A stretch of 64,000 nt of DNA, from the NCBI GenBank assembly GCA_022836615.1, contig MU405246.1:1-64000 (forward strand). The letters are read 5' to 3'. Numbering within the stretch: position 1 is the first letter of the stretch; every line of letters begins with the position of its first letter. This document shows, piece after piece, positions 10,466 through 21,549 of the stretch. Position numbers and translations under genes: made by a program. The notes beneath the pieces are model-generated. The model was given only the letters and a program-made list of their open reading frames with translations. It made no database searches and was not told the DNA's origin. The DNA is from Annulohypoxylon bovei var. microspora (taxonomy: Eukaryota > Ascomycota > Sordariomycetes > Xylariales > Hypoxylaceae).

Positions 10466-11603
10466 TATAATCTATAACTGTCTAATTCTTTCTCTGACTC
10501 TAACATATCTGGTTAGCTAAATGATGTTGGTGGCGCCTATTATAAATAGGGAATCGGGTAGCCCCGAAAGACCGCGTGGGGTCGTCGGTTGGGGTTGTTC
10601 GGTAGTATATTTAAGCCGATGGACGTCCATCGACCTTAATGTTCCGCTCTCGGCATGGTTTTTGAAGAAACCAATAGGAATACTCATTCCAAATTCCCAC
10701 TATAACCCGTGAAGGTAAAACTTGCCCGTCTATAGCCGTTTTGTCCCTAAATCCTAGCGGAGCTAGTCTGGCCACCCATAAAGTGACACGACGAAAATGC
10801 AGTTGACATAAGTTATTAGACTTTGATGTTTTCTATCCTTTGTAGCTTTAAGATTGAAAGTTATTTCTCATACCTCGCCTCAAGTATTTACTTGATAAAT
10901 CTCTCTCGATGTTGACACTTGTCTGTCGAACAAAGAGCTATATCGGGATTAGCCGGTTCATTCTAGCTCGGTGATCTTAGAACTGAATCCACACGTTCGA
11001 TTTTTGGTTATGAAAGGAGTATGGAAATGGAAAGGTATGTCTAGAAAGACTAGGAAATATTGCTCGGATTATCGCTCGGATTATCGCTCGGATTCTATGA
11101 TCGAACATCACATCATAAGGTATGATTTTTATTCCTTCATTCTGAAAACTAAGTTATCTCGGTTAGTTGACAATTTGATGAATAGGTTCAGGATTTCTGA
11201 AATGGAATGCGGTAGGACCTTAATTCGATGAGGTAATCCGTCTCGGATAATAGTCGGCAACTACTGCGATCCCCACTTATGCATATGCATATTTCTTGCA
11301 TATCAGATCGGTCCTGTATGCCGGCGCGAGTCATGCGCATCTTTTCGGACTGTACCATGTACATACTCAGACCAGTCTCTGTCTCCTCATCGATCGCGTC
11401 AATGATTCTCTCCTGACACCTAGCACAGGTAGTGCGACTTTCGCTCCCGTATGATAAATTACGTGTCGCAATAATATCTATTAGGAAAAGAGTCACAAAA
11501 GGTCACCTATGGGCTGATTTGAGTTGTCGCGGTCTTCTCTCTACGAGAACCATGAAGCTACTGACTTCAAGAGCTGCAGTGGCCAAGCGGCGCCATCGAC
11601 GAT
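10466..11603. other. Intergenic with a short tandem repeat
   Basis: Promoter space for the aldolase (-) and RTC1 (+). A 12-bp tandem repeat, unit GCTCGGATTATC, stands at 11062-11095 (two exact units and a partial third). Open frames of 63-102 residues here show no domain and are taken as chance. Confidence 0.55.
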
Positions 11604-14600
11604 ATGTATAACCAACATAAGATAATGAGGAGACTACTTGGTCGACAGAATGTCGATACCCCTAGTGATGGAAACCTCGGTGTCACTAGTTCGCCAGCCA
11701 CCCAATCATATCGACCTAGTGCTTCTCAAGACGCACTTTATTCCTCCGCCGTACCCGTAGCTTGTCTCGATAGGTCCGCCGACGGCCAGACTGCCATCCT
11801 TGGTGGTCGTCACATCCTCAAGACTATCCATTTCGATGGACTACGTATAAAGGAGGGTGTTGATATACGTTCCTTCATTACCGCCCAGTTTGCGAACAAA
11901 ACCAACGCCTCCGGTGTAGCGTCAGACCAATTATCGATTAAAGACGTTAAGCTAGCATCAAACCATGGCAACGACCTCACCGCATTCACCGCATGCGCTA
12001 ACGGGAAGATATTTATGTATGATATCAGTCGTTTGGGATTGGGTGCCGGGCTTGAGTTTATTCAAACTAGAGAAGATTCGCGACAGGTCAACACCCTGGA
12101 TTTTAACCCTCATAGGGGAACATGGTTGCTATCAGGAGGCCAGGATGGGACAGTGCGCTGCTTCGATGTGAAAGCGCCGATACCAGGACGGACTGGCCCA
12201 ACCTTCCGGACCTTCCAAGCTTTCCGTTGCAATGCCGACGGAATCAGTGACGTGAAATGGTCGCCTAAGGACGGCATGGTTTTCGCCTGTGCCACAGATT
12301 CCGGTGTTGTGCTAAAATGGGATATCCGGAAGTCCGGCGCCCCTCTTTTAAAAATTAATGCCCATGATACACAGAAAGGGGCGTCTTCAATCTCGTGGCA
12401 TGCCGATGGCGATCATTTAATTAGTGCTGGATTGGACAGCAAATGCTACGTCTGGGACTTGTCTAAGAATGCCGAGAAGAGACAGAAACCAAAATATACA
12501 ATCAATGCGCCGGCTCCCGTAACAACTGTGGCATGGCGGCCCGGCCTCTGGTCTGCCACCGCCCAAGGACGTCGAGCCGCCCAGGTCGCCGTCACCTACG
12601 ACGAAGGCGGACACGTCAAGAAGTACGGCATCAGCTCTGTGCATATCTGGGATCTGGCACGTCCGACGATGCCATACAAGGAAATAGACATATTTGACAG
12701 TTCACCAAGTGGTCTACTTTGGCATGATCAGGACTTGTTATGGACTGCTGGCCCCGATGGTTTCGCCCAATGCGATGTCGCGTTCGCCCCCAAGGTCATA
12801 GACCGCCAGCCACTTTCTAATGTGGCTTTCTCTGCTCGAGGAGAAGCGCTGATGTTCCTTGAAGAAAGGGTACACGTACCACGGCCGCGTCCAACGATCC
12901 TAGCACATCAAGGATTGCCTACATCATCGTACAGTTCTAGCCCCACTGGTCACATGCTCAGCATCAGCCGCAGCGACTCGGAAGAAGACGTAATCGGGAG
13001 TTTTCTTGGCACAAGACGGCGCACAGCTGACAAGCGTCGAGCAACCAGTAGACCAGCCAATTCTTTGAGCACAACACCTCCTTCTGGTCCTGGCGTGGAG
13101 GACCAAGTTATTCCTTTAGACCAAGCAATGAGAATAACCGGGCCCTTTAAACCTCACCAGGTCATGGCAATCGGCCAGATTCCTGCGGCGCCAAAATTAC
13201 ATTTGTACCGTTACCTATCCAGGCACTATCTAGAGATTCTCGAGCGGGATCTTCCATACGATGAAGGGGTGAAGCCATTGAATGAAAGAGTAACCGGGAT
13301 CATCGAGCAGTATGCTCGAGCTTCTGAAAGCGTCAGCCAATTTCGGCTAGCGCAGACATGGCGCATATTATCTTATGCCATTAGTCTGCTTCTAAACCGA
13401 AGGTCACAATACCACCTAGAACAACGCTTAGTTCGCCATGACAAGCCAAGTCTAACCACTGCAGCGCTCGATACTAGGTCGGCGCTCTCCAAAGCGGCCA
13501 TGCCACCACGTTTGATAATTGATGACGAAGACACGCCTAGGAAGCCGCCTTCCATGACGTCCCCTGAAAATCGGCAGCCTCTCGCGAAGTCGTTGCTGGC
13601 TGAAGAGATGGGTAGCGAATCAAACGTGCCTACACCATTAGCTCGACCGGTCAAGGACGATGATAGCGATTATCTACACGCCGGCGGAAGGACGCTAACT
13701 CCAGTCTTTGAAATTGGAAGTTTCAACTTGCCACCTGGTGTTCTCCCAGAGCATTCCAGTCCACGGAAGCGACTCAACTCCTCCACTCTATCGACGATAA
13801 GTCAAGAGAGCCAGAGATCAAGTACTGAAGGATACGATTTTTATGATATGGATGCCCTTTCAAATATCCCAAAAGCGATTGACGTTCCAAGGAAAAGGGA
13901 ATCGCTAAGGCTCGACTACAGTGAATCAGGTTCACCAAGTGGGCGAAAACCTATAACTAGGCAAGATTCAGAGGAGAGTTATGGTCAAATATTTTCCATA
14001 TCGGATACCAGCAGACAAACGTCTGTTCTTACTGGTTCATCTAGTGGAAGTGCTGGTCAAATAGCTAGGAGGATGTCACTCAACAGGGGGAATTCAGGAG
14101 AGACAGAAACAGAATACGGGAGTAGGATTAGGGGCAAACTAATGTTGGAGTCTCTTGAGAATACTCCGAGATATCCTATTCGACGGCGGATAGAGCGGCA
14201 GGATTCGGATACTTTAACCGAAGAGTTGAGGATAACTCAGGCGTCTACTGATACTGCCGATAGCGACCCGCTGCAACAAATTGACGAACATCCTTCCATT
14301 GGATACTCGGCTCCAGGACTAGCATTGCCGCCAAGGCTATCTCAGGAACACTCTCTCATAGACCAGCCTGAAGATCACCCATCACCAGATATCACAGAGA
14401 CCGATTTCCTCCCTTGGGAAGATGATCCCCCTTATCCACATCCAATAACAGGCAAAGACAACGCAAGGACGCCTATTCCACCTATCAACCCTTACGACGT
14501 CCTATCGCGCGCCCTATCCTTTGAGTCTAAACACTCCGCCCTAAACGCATCCGCCATAATCCTACTTCTCAAGCCCCTTGTCCCTGACGACGTGATCGAC

Positions 14601-15641
14601 TCTTACCAAGCCGCCGCCATCCTCCGCCAACACCATAACCGGCTCATGGGCATGAAGCTGTTCGTCGAAGCGGCGCTTCTCCGCAACCTGTGTGTCCGCG
14701 GCTGGCCTGACGGCCTCGAGCTCTGGGGCGACAATTACACGGCGGTGTTCGCGCCAGCGCAGGACAGGGTCTCGGCAGCCTTCTCGTGCGCACAGTGCCA
14801 TAAGCCGCGCGAAATCGATAGGTCGAAAGTGGACGGCCCAGGCATCTGGAAGTGCGAACGTTGTCGTGTTGTCATGGCGCCGTGCGCGGTGTGCGGGCAC
14901 AGGGACGCGACGGCGGACGCGGTCCCCGTTCCGGTAGTTCCGGTTAAAGAAGGTTTCGTAGCGACGTCCGAGCACTCAGACAATGAGCCCATACTCTCGA
15001 CGTGGTGGTACTGTCCCGGCTGCTCGCACGGCGGCCACGCGAATTGTCTCCAGGACTGGCACGCCCCTATCGCGCCGAAGGAGAGCGTGCCTACGTCTAT
15101 TCCGCTCTTGTCCATGTTCCCGATCGACGCCCCGTTCCCCGAGACCGAAAGCGACGGCTGCTGTCCGTTCGACGGGTGCGGACACGCGTGTCTGCCAGGA
15201 AAGTGGCGCAACGAGAGCAGCGCAGCCAGAACAGAGGAATTAGGACGTGCCGTGCGCGAGCAGACCCGCGGAAGTGTGTCTAGCACCGCGTCCGGGCTCA
15301 AGCGCGGCACCGGCAAGGAAAGAAAAGGCAGCACGGCTACCACCGCGTCACTCGCCACCACTCCGATCAACGCGATCCGCGGCGACGCCATCGAGGTCCC
15401 GCAAAGCAAGGCCGTGGAGAGCGTCAGGGAGGCGTTGTCGGCTGCCGATGCTTATGTCGGCGCTGCGAGCACAGGGAGCGGCAGTGGCGGGAGTAATGGC
15501 GGCGGAGGCAGCGGCCTGCTGTCGAGCATACTGAGCTCGAGTCCCGGACGCGCGGCGGCTAGCGCGGTCGTGGGGAGCGGACCCGAGAGGAGGAAGAGTG
15601 TTAAGTTTGCGGGGCCGCCTAGCGTTGGCGATAGGAGGTAG
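11604..15641 (+). CDS. rtc1: RTC1/SEA2 (WDR24), WD40-RING subunit of the SEACAT/GATOR2 complex
   Basis: Subunit of the vacuole-associated SEACAT (GATOR2) complex, which relieves inhibition of TORC1 by nutrient signals. It is intronless, 1345 residues, ATG at 11604 (a second in-frame ATG is seven codons later). An N-terminal WD40 propeller occupies about residues 40-400: GGRHILKT, LLSGGQDGTVRCFD, HADGDHLISAGLDSKCYVWD and further blades. A long Ser-rich disordered linker follows (about 420-950). Then comes an alpha-helical region and a RING-like zinc domain: CAQC near 1062, CERC and CAVCGH, YCPGCSHGGHANCLQDWH near 1136-1153, and a final CCPFDGCGHAC. The C-terminus is Gly/Ser-rich. This is the normal WDR24 order and length. 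GC content rises clearly from about 14560 onwards. Confidence 0.93.
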   Translation: MYNQHKIMRRLLGRQNVDTPSDGNLGVTSSPATQSYRPSASQDALYSSAVPVACLDRSADGQTAILGGRHILKTIHFDGLRIKEGVDIRSFITAQFANKTNASGVASDQLSIKDVKLASNHGNDLTAFTACANGKIFMYDISRLGLGAGLEFIQTREDSRQVNTLDFNPHRGTWLLSGGQDGTVRCFDVKAPIPGRTGPTFRTFQAFRCNADGISDVKWSPKDGMVFACATDSGVVLKWDIRKSGAPLLKINAHDTQKGASSISWHADGDHLISAGLDSKCYVWDLSKNAEKRQKPKYTINAPAPVTTVAWRPGLWSATAQGRRAAQVAVTYDEGGHVKKYGISSVHIWDLARPTMPYKEIDIFDSSPSGLLWHDQDLLWTAGPDGFAQCDVAFAPKVIDRQPLSNVAFSARGEALMFLEERVHVPRPRPTILAHQGLPTSSYSSSPTGHMLSISRSDSEEDVIGSFLGTRRRTADKRRATSRPANSLSTTPPSGPGVEDQVIPLDQAMRITGPFKPHQVMAIGQIPAAPKLHLYRYLSRHYLEILERDLPYDEGVKPLNERVTGIIEQYARASESVSQFRLAQTWRILSYAISLLLNRRSQYHLEQRLVRHDKPSLTTAALDTRSALSKAAMPPRLIIDDEDTPRKPPSMTSPENRQPLAKSLLAEEMGSESNVPTPLARPVKDDDSDYLHAGGRTLTPVFEIGSFNLPPGVLPEHSSPRKRLNSSTLSTISQESQRSSTEGYDFYDMDALSNIPKAIDVPRKRESLRLDYSESGSPSGRKPITRQDSEESYGQIFSISDTSRQTSVLTGSSSGSAGQIARRMSLNRGNSGETETEYGSRIRGKLMLESLENTPRYPIRRRIERQDSDTLTEELRITQASTDTADSDPLQQIDEHPSIGYSAPGLALPPRLSQEHSLIDQPEDHPSPDITETDFLPWEDDPPYPHPITGKDNARTPIPPINPYDVLSRALSFESKHSALNASAIILLLKPLVPDDVIDSYQAAAILRQHHNRLMGMKLFVEAALLRNLCVRGWPDGLELWGDNYTAVFAPAQDRVSAAFSCAQCHKPREIDRSKVDGPGIWKCERCRVVMAPCAVCGHRDATADAVPVPVVPVKEGFVATSEHSDNEPILSTWWYCPGCSHGGHANCLQDWHAPIAPKESVPTSIPLLSMFPIDAPFPETESDGCCPFDGCGHACLPGKWRNESSAARTEELGRAVREQTRGSVSSTASGLKRGTGKERKGSTATTASLATTPINAIRGDAIEVPQSKAVESVREALSAADAYVGAASTGSGSGGSNGGGGSGLLSSILSSSPGRAAASAVVGSGPERRKSVKFAGPPSVGDRR

Positions 15642-16373
15642 AGAGGAGGGATACTGCCTTAATACGCTAATTGGTGACGGATGGTTAGTTGTGCGTATAT
15701 AAAGTGTCCTACCTACGATATTTAAGGGGTGGGTAGGTACCTTGGTTTTCAGAGTGAGATTTACTACATACATTCTACGGGTCGGGGGGTCAAGGGTTAC
15801 GGAGTACGTCGAGTCAGCATTGTTACGGCGGCATTGCATTAGCATTACTACATTGCATCGCATGGGGAGTAGGAAGTTGTGGTCTTTTATACCCGGGGAC
15901 GTAGATGGCGCGAGTACGAGCTCGTACGCCGTCTGGATAGGTGTCGGGTGAAAGTTGCTTGTATGATTGCTGGAAGTGGTTTTGGGTGTATTATGTAAGT
16001 AGGTGAGTAGCTTAGACGAGCGTGGCTCGTGTTAATCAATTGAGATTTGGCTTGTTTTGAACGTCAGCAAGCACATGTTTTGCACATCATATGTATTAAT
16101 TGACCACGGAAAACAGCAAGTTCGTTTATAGGCCCATGAGATGTACATAGCACGGCGATGAGCTACCATCTATAACTTATTCGTCGAACATATATACACA
16201 TACAGATTACTAAATAATTTGAATTATCATCCTTGTCTAAAACCGGTTGCTTCTCCTTCTCTTTTCTCCTCTTTATGTCTTTAAGGGGTATCTCATTCCA
16301 CCGCGTACGTATCTTCAAGTATTCTCATCCCAGCATCTCATCTCTACCTATCTTAAACATGCCCCCCCTTCGC
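15642..16373. other. Intergenic between convergent genes
   Basis: Shared 3' flank of RTC1 and VPS38. No gene seen. Short ACCT/AGGT motifs lie near 15709 and 15733. Confidence 0.6.
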
Positions 16374-18257
16374 TCAAGCATGCGCGCCGACATTCTCCCT
16401 CAACCCCTTCGTCCTTAACGTAAGCCTCGTGGAGCCCTCATCAAACGGGAGCCCTATGCTCCTGCCACTCGGCAAGCTGGACGGCCCTTCAATGACGCCG
16501 TTTTCTTTTGTCTCATTTTCGCTCTTCCTCTCCCTACTCGTACTACGACCAGCTCCAAAATCAGGACTAAGCATAGCGCCAGCTCCCGTTCCCGTAACCT
16601 TCCCCATCAACGTGTCCCTCTGTCTACCGCCCTGGGCCTCGCTATCCGCGCTACCGGGCCGGCTCCTGCTCCCCGCCGTGCTTATGCTCGCGGCGTCATC
16701 CGCCACGCTCCTCCCCTTCAACCGCCCCGCCCACAGGCCCCTGACGCCTCCCCTCTTGCGCTCGGGGACCTCGTCGCGGCCCGCGCTACAGACGTACAGC
16801 AGGTACTTCAGGTTCGGCAGGGTGTGTCTGATATCCACGACCTTCAGCCCGGCCGACACGCACAGGGCCTCGATGTCCTTGTTCAGCAGGAACCAGGCGT
16901 AGTCGAAGCGATACTGGGCGGTGGCGCCACCCCTCAGGAACAGCGGGAACTCGCGCTGGGAGTCGGGCAGGAGCGAGATGTCGTCGCGGATGCTGCTGCG
17001 CGAGCCGAACGGGGACACGGGGTACGGCAGCGGCACGGACAGGTAGAACTGCAGGGCGTGCGTCAGCTGGGCGACGTGGCCGAGGGCGGCGGACAGCGAG
17101 TCCTCGGTCGACGTGGAGGAGGTCGGGTCGTAGTCGGTGTTGGGCAGCGGGACGCCGCAGACGCTGAAGGCGAGCGCGGCGCCCGAGGGGGCCGGCGCGA
17201 TCGGGAAGATGCGGGCCAGGTCCTCGCACACGCGGCGCCGCTGCCCGTGGATGCTCTCGCGCGCGGACGCGAGCAGGGCCCGCGACGCGGGCAGCTTGGA
17301 CCGCGCGTGGCCGACGTCGTCCGCGGCCCGGGCCTGGGCGCCGCGGCCCTCGCGGATGGCGGCGCGCCGCGCGGCGATGGAGGCCTGCAGGTCGGCGCGC
17401 CGGGCCTGGGCCCCGCGCAGGGCCCGCGTCTGCGCCCCGACGTGCTTCGACGCGAGGGCGGCGGCCTCCTGGGCCTCGGGGACGGCGTCCGGGGGCGCGC
17501 GCGCGAGCAGCGAGTTGATCTGCGCGGTCAGGGCCTCCCGGGTGGCGAGGGCGTCCTGGATGGAGGTGTCGAGGTTGGAGAGCTTCATCAGCGCGTTGTA
17601 GGAGGAGGTCGGCAAGGCGGGAGATTGCTTGGGCTCGGGCCGCTTGCTCGAGAGCTCGAAGGAGTATACGCCGTCGACGAGGTGGAATACGAGACAGTTC
17701 GGGGGGAATTGGTGGCTTCGCAGGCTCCCGAGGTAGCTTAAGGACCGCAGGTCGACGTGCTCGGTTAGTAGCAGGCTCCAGGAGAGCTGTCTCTTGGCCC
17801 ATATCTTTATTACGAATTGGGATTTCCGGGTAGTGGACGGCCCGGCTTGTGATAGGTCGAAGAAGCGGAAGTTGAAGTTGATGGCTCGCTCGCCCACTTC
17901 GCTGATGTAGACCGGGTCTTTGGCTTCCCCTTCGCAGTGCAGCGAGAAGAACACGTCGGCGGCCCTACCCTCGACGGCGTACTCCAGCTGCTTCTGGCGC
18001 GTGATAGGGTTCACCCCGGCCAGAGTGGTGGTGCTACGACGGCGGGCATTGGCTTTCGTCGTAGACAGCACGCTCTCGGAAGAATGGGAATGGTGAAGCA
18101 GCTGCGGCGGTGATGGCCCATCGTGCAGAGCTTGGGACTTGCTGGACGGGAGGTCGGCCTCGAGGTCGTCGGCAGCTCTGCCGTGGGGCCGGGTAAAGCT
18201 CAGATTTCGGAGGTAGATTCCTTGCAGATGCCGCAGGCGCCTGTTCTGCGGCAGCAT
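16374..18257 (-). CDS. vps38: VPS38/UVRAG-like subunit of PI3-kinase complex II
   Basis: Probable Beclin/Vps30-Vps34 complex II subunit acting in endosomal sorting and autophagic trafficking (the UV-radiation-resistance-associated / Atg14 superfamily). Intronless, 627 residues, ATG at 18257. Visible are an N-terminal NPITRQKQLEYAVEGRAADVFFSLHC segment (near 80-110; C2-like region), FVIKIWAKRQLSW, and an Ala/Arg-rich heptad stretch fitting a coiled coil (about 225-345). A BARA-like C-terminal domain follows: LTHALQFYLSVPLPYPVSPFGS, then FDYAWFLLNKDIEAL and LPNLKYLLYV. A disordered tail ends the protein. The coiled-coil part is extremely GC-rich, which creates long spurious frames on both strands. 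ATG14 itself is a weaker alternative. Confidence 0.85.
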   Translation of the reverse strand: MLPQNRRLRHLQGIYLRNLSFTRPHGRAADDLEADLPSSKSQALHDGPSPPQLLHHSHSSESVLSTTKANARRRSTTTLAGVNPITRQKQLEYAVEGRAADVFFSLHCEGEAKDPVYISEVGERAINFNFRFFDLSQAGPSTTRKSQFVIKIWAKRQLSWSLLLTEHVDLRSLSYLGSLRSHQFPPNCLVFHLVDGVYSFELSSKRPEPKQSPALPTSSYNALMKLSNLDTSIQDALATREALTAQINSLLARAPPDAVPEAQEAAALASKHVGAQTRALRGAQARRADLQASIAARRAAIREGRGAQARAADDVGHARSKLPASRALLASARESIHGQRRRVCEDLARIFPIAPAPSGAALAFSVCGVPLPNTDYDPTSSTSTEDSLSAALGHVAQLTHALQFYLSVPLPYPVSPFGSRSSIRDDISLLPDSQREFPLFLRGGATAQYRFDYAWFLLNKDIEALCVSAGLKVVDIRHTLPNLKYLLYVCSAGRDEVPERKRGGVRGLWAGRLKGRSVADDAASISTAGSRSRPGSADSEAQGGRQRDTLMGKVTGTGAGAMLSPDFGAGRSTSRERKSENETKENGVIEGPSSLPSGRSIGLPFDEGSTRLTLRTKGLRENVGAHA

Positions 18258-18978
18258 GGTGACGGCTGAGATAATGGTAGTGTTTGTGCTGCTGCGTGGG
18301 CAGCGGGCGCACGGGGAAAGGTCATCAGTGGATGGATGAAAGTCGGAAGTTGGTTATTTGGCGATGACGAATTGGCGCAGCGGAATCATTGAGCTAAGGT
18401 TTATTATTATTGTGGGTACACCTTGTACTCCCTCTTACGTTCATTACTTTTCTAGTTACATATATTTTGCCTCCTTTCATCTAATAAGGTTAAAGGGTTA
18501 AAGGGTTAAAGAGTGTCTGTGCTATCTCCTTACTACAATAGAAGCAAATTTCAACCTCAACTTGCAAGATACAAGTGTCTGAATATTTAAACTATTTCAA
18601 TTGCCGGTGGATAAAATATGCCTTGCAAAAGCCCAAGGCCTTAGAAGTCTGCGTCGGAGTAGGCTACGCCGCCGCCACAAGAGATGTCGTGTAACCACCT
18701 AACTAGTTAGGTGCTGTCGACAGCCAATATTAACATATTTTGCGATATCTGTATGTGACGTTGCGATGGCGGAGTTGCAGCTCAACGACCAATCAAATTG
18801 CATTAATGCTAGAGATCACTAGGTATCATGAGGCAGTGCATCTCAATATCGAAGTTGGTATAGGTATATCAAACCAGAGCCTCGCTCTTCTTTCCACCTT
18901 CAATTTCTCCCTGAGCTAGTATTCAATTTAAAAACCTCGTTTTTGTCCCTAGAAACAACATATAGTCAACAAATAGCT
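18258..18978. other. Intergenic (divergent promoters)
   Basis: Lies between VPS38 (-) and the STAND-N/ankyrin gene (+). Contains a short tandem aaagggtta run at about 18490-18510. No gene seen. Confidence 0.6.
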
Positions 18979-21133
18979 ATGGCTGAAGCCCTTGCTGTAG
19001 CTGCCAGTGGTATCGCCATTGCACAAATCAGTGCCCAAGTTGGTGGTGCCGTATTCAAGCTCAAACAGCTTTGGGAGGAGGTGAAAGATGTACCCGACGA
19101 CATTGCTGACCTGATGGAGCAAATTGACTGTTTATCTCCAGTCCTATGGGAAGCCGAAAATAACTTCAACCAAGGCGACTTGCCACCACTTGTTTGGGAT
19201 AGGCTGGCTTCCACATCAAACACCTTATATTGCCGCAAGGCTCTTCAGAGCCTTACCGCGATGGTCGATGAGTTGAATCACCACATCAACAGCGCCAGAA
19301 AGGGTCGCAGGAAGATAGCGGCAGTCAAAGTCCTATTGAAGAAGGACTCGCTAAAGAAAATGGAAAAACGCCTCGAAAACGCTATTAGAATGTTGACATT
19401 AGCCCAGCAGTCCTATCTTGTGTGAGTATCTACTTTCAGACGGGTTAAAATATACCTATCTAAACATCGCTTAGTGCCCTTACAAAAGTGCAGCCCGATA
19501 TAATCATACAAAGGTTTGCCACCCTGACACTGAGAGGGGACCATTGGCAAACCCAGCAGGTAACATCTGAATCTACACCCGAGACGAGAGAACGGACGGC
19601 TTTGAGCAGGCCTCCCAAATGGCCAGATGAAAAGAACATAATTGCTCGACCTCGCCGAGGCCTCTTTGCAAAACCTACTCGGCCGGGAATCTTCGGCAAA
19701 ATTCTAGTCGATTCTTTCGCCTCGGGCCACGCGATTCTACTCCAAGCCCCAGCATGGCTCTCCCAGCGATCATGGGAACTTCACAGCATCAAAGCAAATG
19801 GCGATTGGAAATTTTATTTACGCTCCTACTCCCTTATACCCCAGGGGAGCGAAATAGTGAAATTGGTACGGAAAGGATCTCCAAACGATATGCAGAAACT
19901 ATTCGATGCAGGGTTAGCATCCCCTTATGACCGGGATCAATTTGGATACACACTGCTTCATGTGAGAGAACTATTAGAATTGACTACATATTATTCTACT
20001 AATATGCATAATTTTCTTAGCGGGCATCTCACTACCAGAATTTTCAAGTAATCAACTACTTAATCGACATCGGTGTCAGTTCCTTTGAGCGTGACAATTA
20101 TGGAAAGTGAGTCAGAAGGAAGATATGGGTTTTTTGCGTCAAATTTTATTGTTAACACGTCTAATTAATATACAGATACCCAGCAGACTCGATGCTCATA
20201 TCATCGGAACTAATTTTTGATTTATTATTATCAGATAAAACCCTTGCTAAAAGATTTCTTGTTTTTTCCAGGTTGAACTACCTTGGAGATGAAGACGACG
20301 AGGAGATACAAATATCGCACACAGAATGCAACTGTCGCTATGGCATGGGCGATCTAGAGATGTACCGAGCACTGCTTCCATACCAATGCCCATCGCATAC
20401 AAATACTTCACTCGAGTCGCGGATGGACGCAGTAGATCAGGCTCTAAAATCTGATTACTGTAGCCCTGAGGTGATCAAAGCCATTCTAGAGCCAGAATTG
20501 AGCAATAAACCCCAGGCTATACGTTGCAGTATACCTAGTGCAATAATAACATCAGTTGCTCTTGCAATGGGCCACAGCTGCGTTTATGTGGATAATCAAG
20601 ACTGGTCTGTAACAGGCCACGGCTTCTTTTGTTCGGATAAGCAAGACTGGTTCACATTCGCAGTCGACGTGATCAGACTTACTCCAGATCTTCACGTAAC
20701 CTCCGAACTCCCAGCGGGTCATTGGAAGTTACCGGGAAATACAGCATTAATGTGCATAGCCTCTGGTTTTGTTTTCGAAGTTACCTATATTGCTTCCGAG
20801 ACTCACCATTTCTCCGTAAAATTTGCCGCGGTGTTAAATTTCTGGCTTGAAGCACTGAAGTTTGCCGGCGTCGACCTAGATGCGTACGGTTACCGTGAAC
20901 ACGAGATCTTCGTCGGTCATGACAATCATCGTTTTGAGGTTCATTACTATCGGAGCCCTGGGGACTCTGAAGAACTACCATTTTCTGCGTTCGATCTGGT
21001 TGGTTTCAGATTTGGCCCAGATCTAGAAGATTGGGAGTTCTACTGGAACGAGCCTACCGATGAATTCGCAGGAGATTTCTGGGACTTGATCGAAAATCCA
21101 CCGTTACATATTCCGGGGTCCTGGGTTGATTAA
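18979..21133 (+). CDS. Ankyrin-type protein with fungal STAND N-terminal domain
   Basis: Unnamed accessory-type protein. Exons are 18979-19421, 19475-19961, 20021-20106 and 20176-21133. All introns are 53-69 bp with GTGAG donors, and frame continuity is exact. The product is 657 residues. Residues 1-110 (MAEALAVAASGIAIAQISAQVGG through LWEEVKDVPDDIADLMEQID) match the helical N-terminal domain found in front of fungal NACHT/NB-ARC STAND receptors. No P-loop NTPase follows. Instead, around residues 280-350, there are ankyrin-like helices: GSPNDMQKLFDAGLASPYDRDQFGYTLLH, then INYLIDIGVSSFERDNYGK, spanning two introns. The C-terminal 300 residues are Trp/Asp-rich with no domain I recognise. The exon chain is fairly secure. 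The role is unknown, and a link to allorecognition or defence rests only on the N-domain. Confidence 0.8.
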
Positions 21134-21549
21134 TGGTTGACGACTACTCCCTAGGACGAGTGGGAGGTTTGGACGTAAAGCAATTTGAACGATCTAGCTG
21201 GTTTAGAGATCGTGGGATCACGACGATAAGGACATTCCTACTGTTACTTTTCCTAGTATCGGGAGATGTGTCTTGTCTACGATATAAATGGGTCATGTGG
21301 TTTGCAATTAAGTGCAAGTCGTTCATTATGCCTCTTAAATAAGAGGAAGTCCATGCACGGTCACCTATCACCCCAATCCAAAAGAAAAAGAATAGCACTC
21401 AATACGACTGCCGGTCCTTGCCATCATGCAAACCCACACGATCCCTCTTACGAATCTTCGGCGGCCTCGACTCCCTCGGATTCCTCTCGGACCGGACCCG
21501 CCGCTTTAATCTCGTGCTGGAATTATAAAGTCTTAGCCAAGTCGTGTCT
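21134..21549. other. Intergenic between convergent genes
   Basis: Short open frames on both strands without domains. Nothing else seen. Confidence 0.6.

Noticed and set aside
11188..11496. 102-residue - strand frame upstream of RTC1
   Set aside because: No recognisable domain, no splice partners. Lies in promoter DNA.
14735..15409. 224-residue antisense frame opposite the RTC1 RING domain
   Set aside because: Shadow of a GC-rich coding exon.
16824..17741. 305-residue open frame on the + strand antisense to VPS38
   Set aside because: Gly/Arg/Val-rich low-complexity translation caused by very high GC of the real gene on the other strand. No domain.
16786..17802. 338-residue frame on the - strand overlapping VPS38 in another frame
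   Set aside because: Arg/Pro/Ala-rich frame-shift shadow of the VPS38 coiled-coil region.
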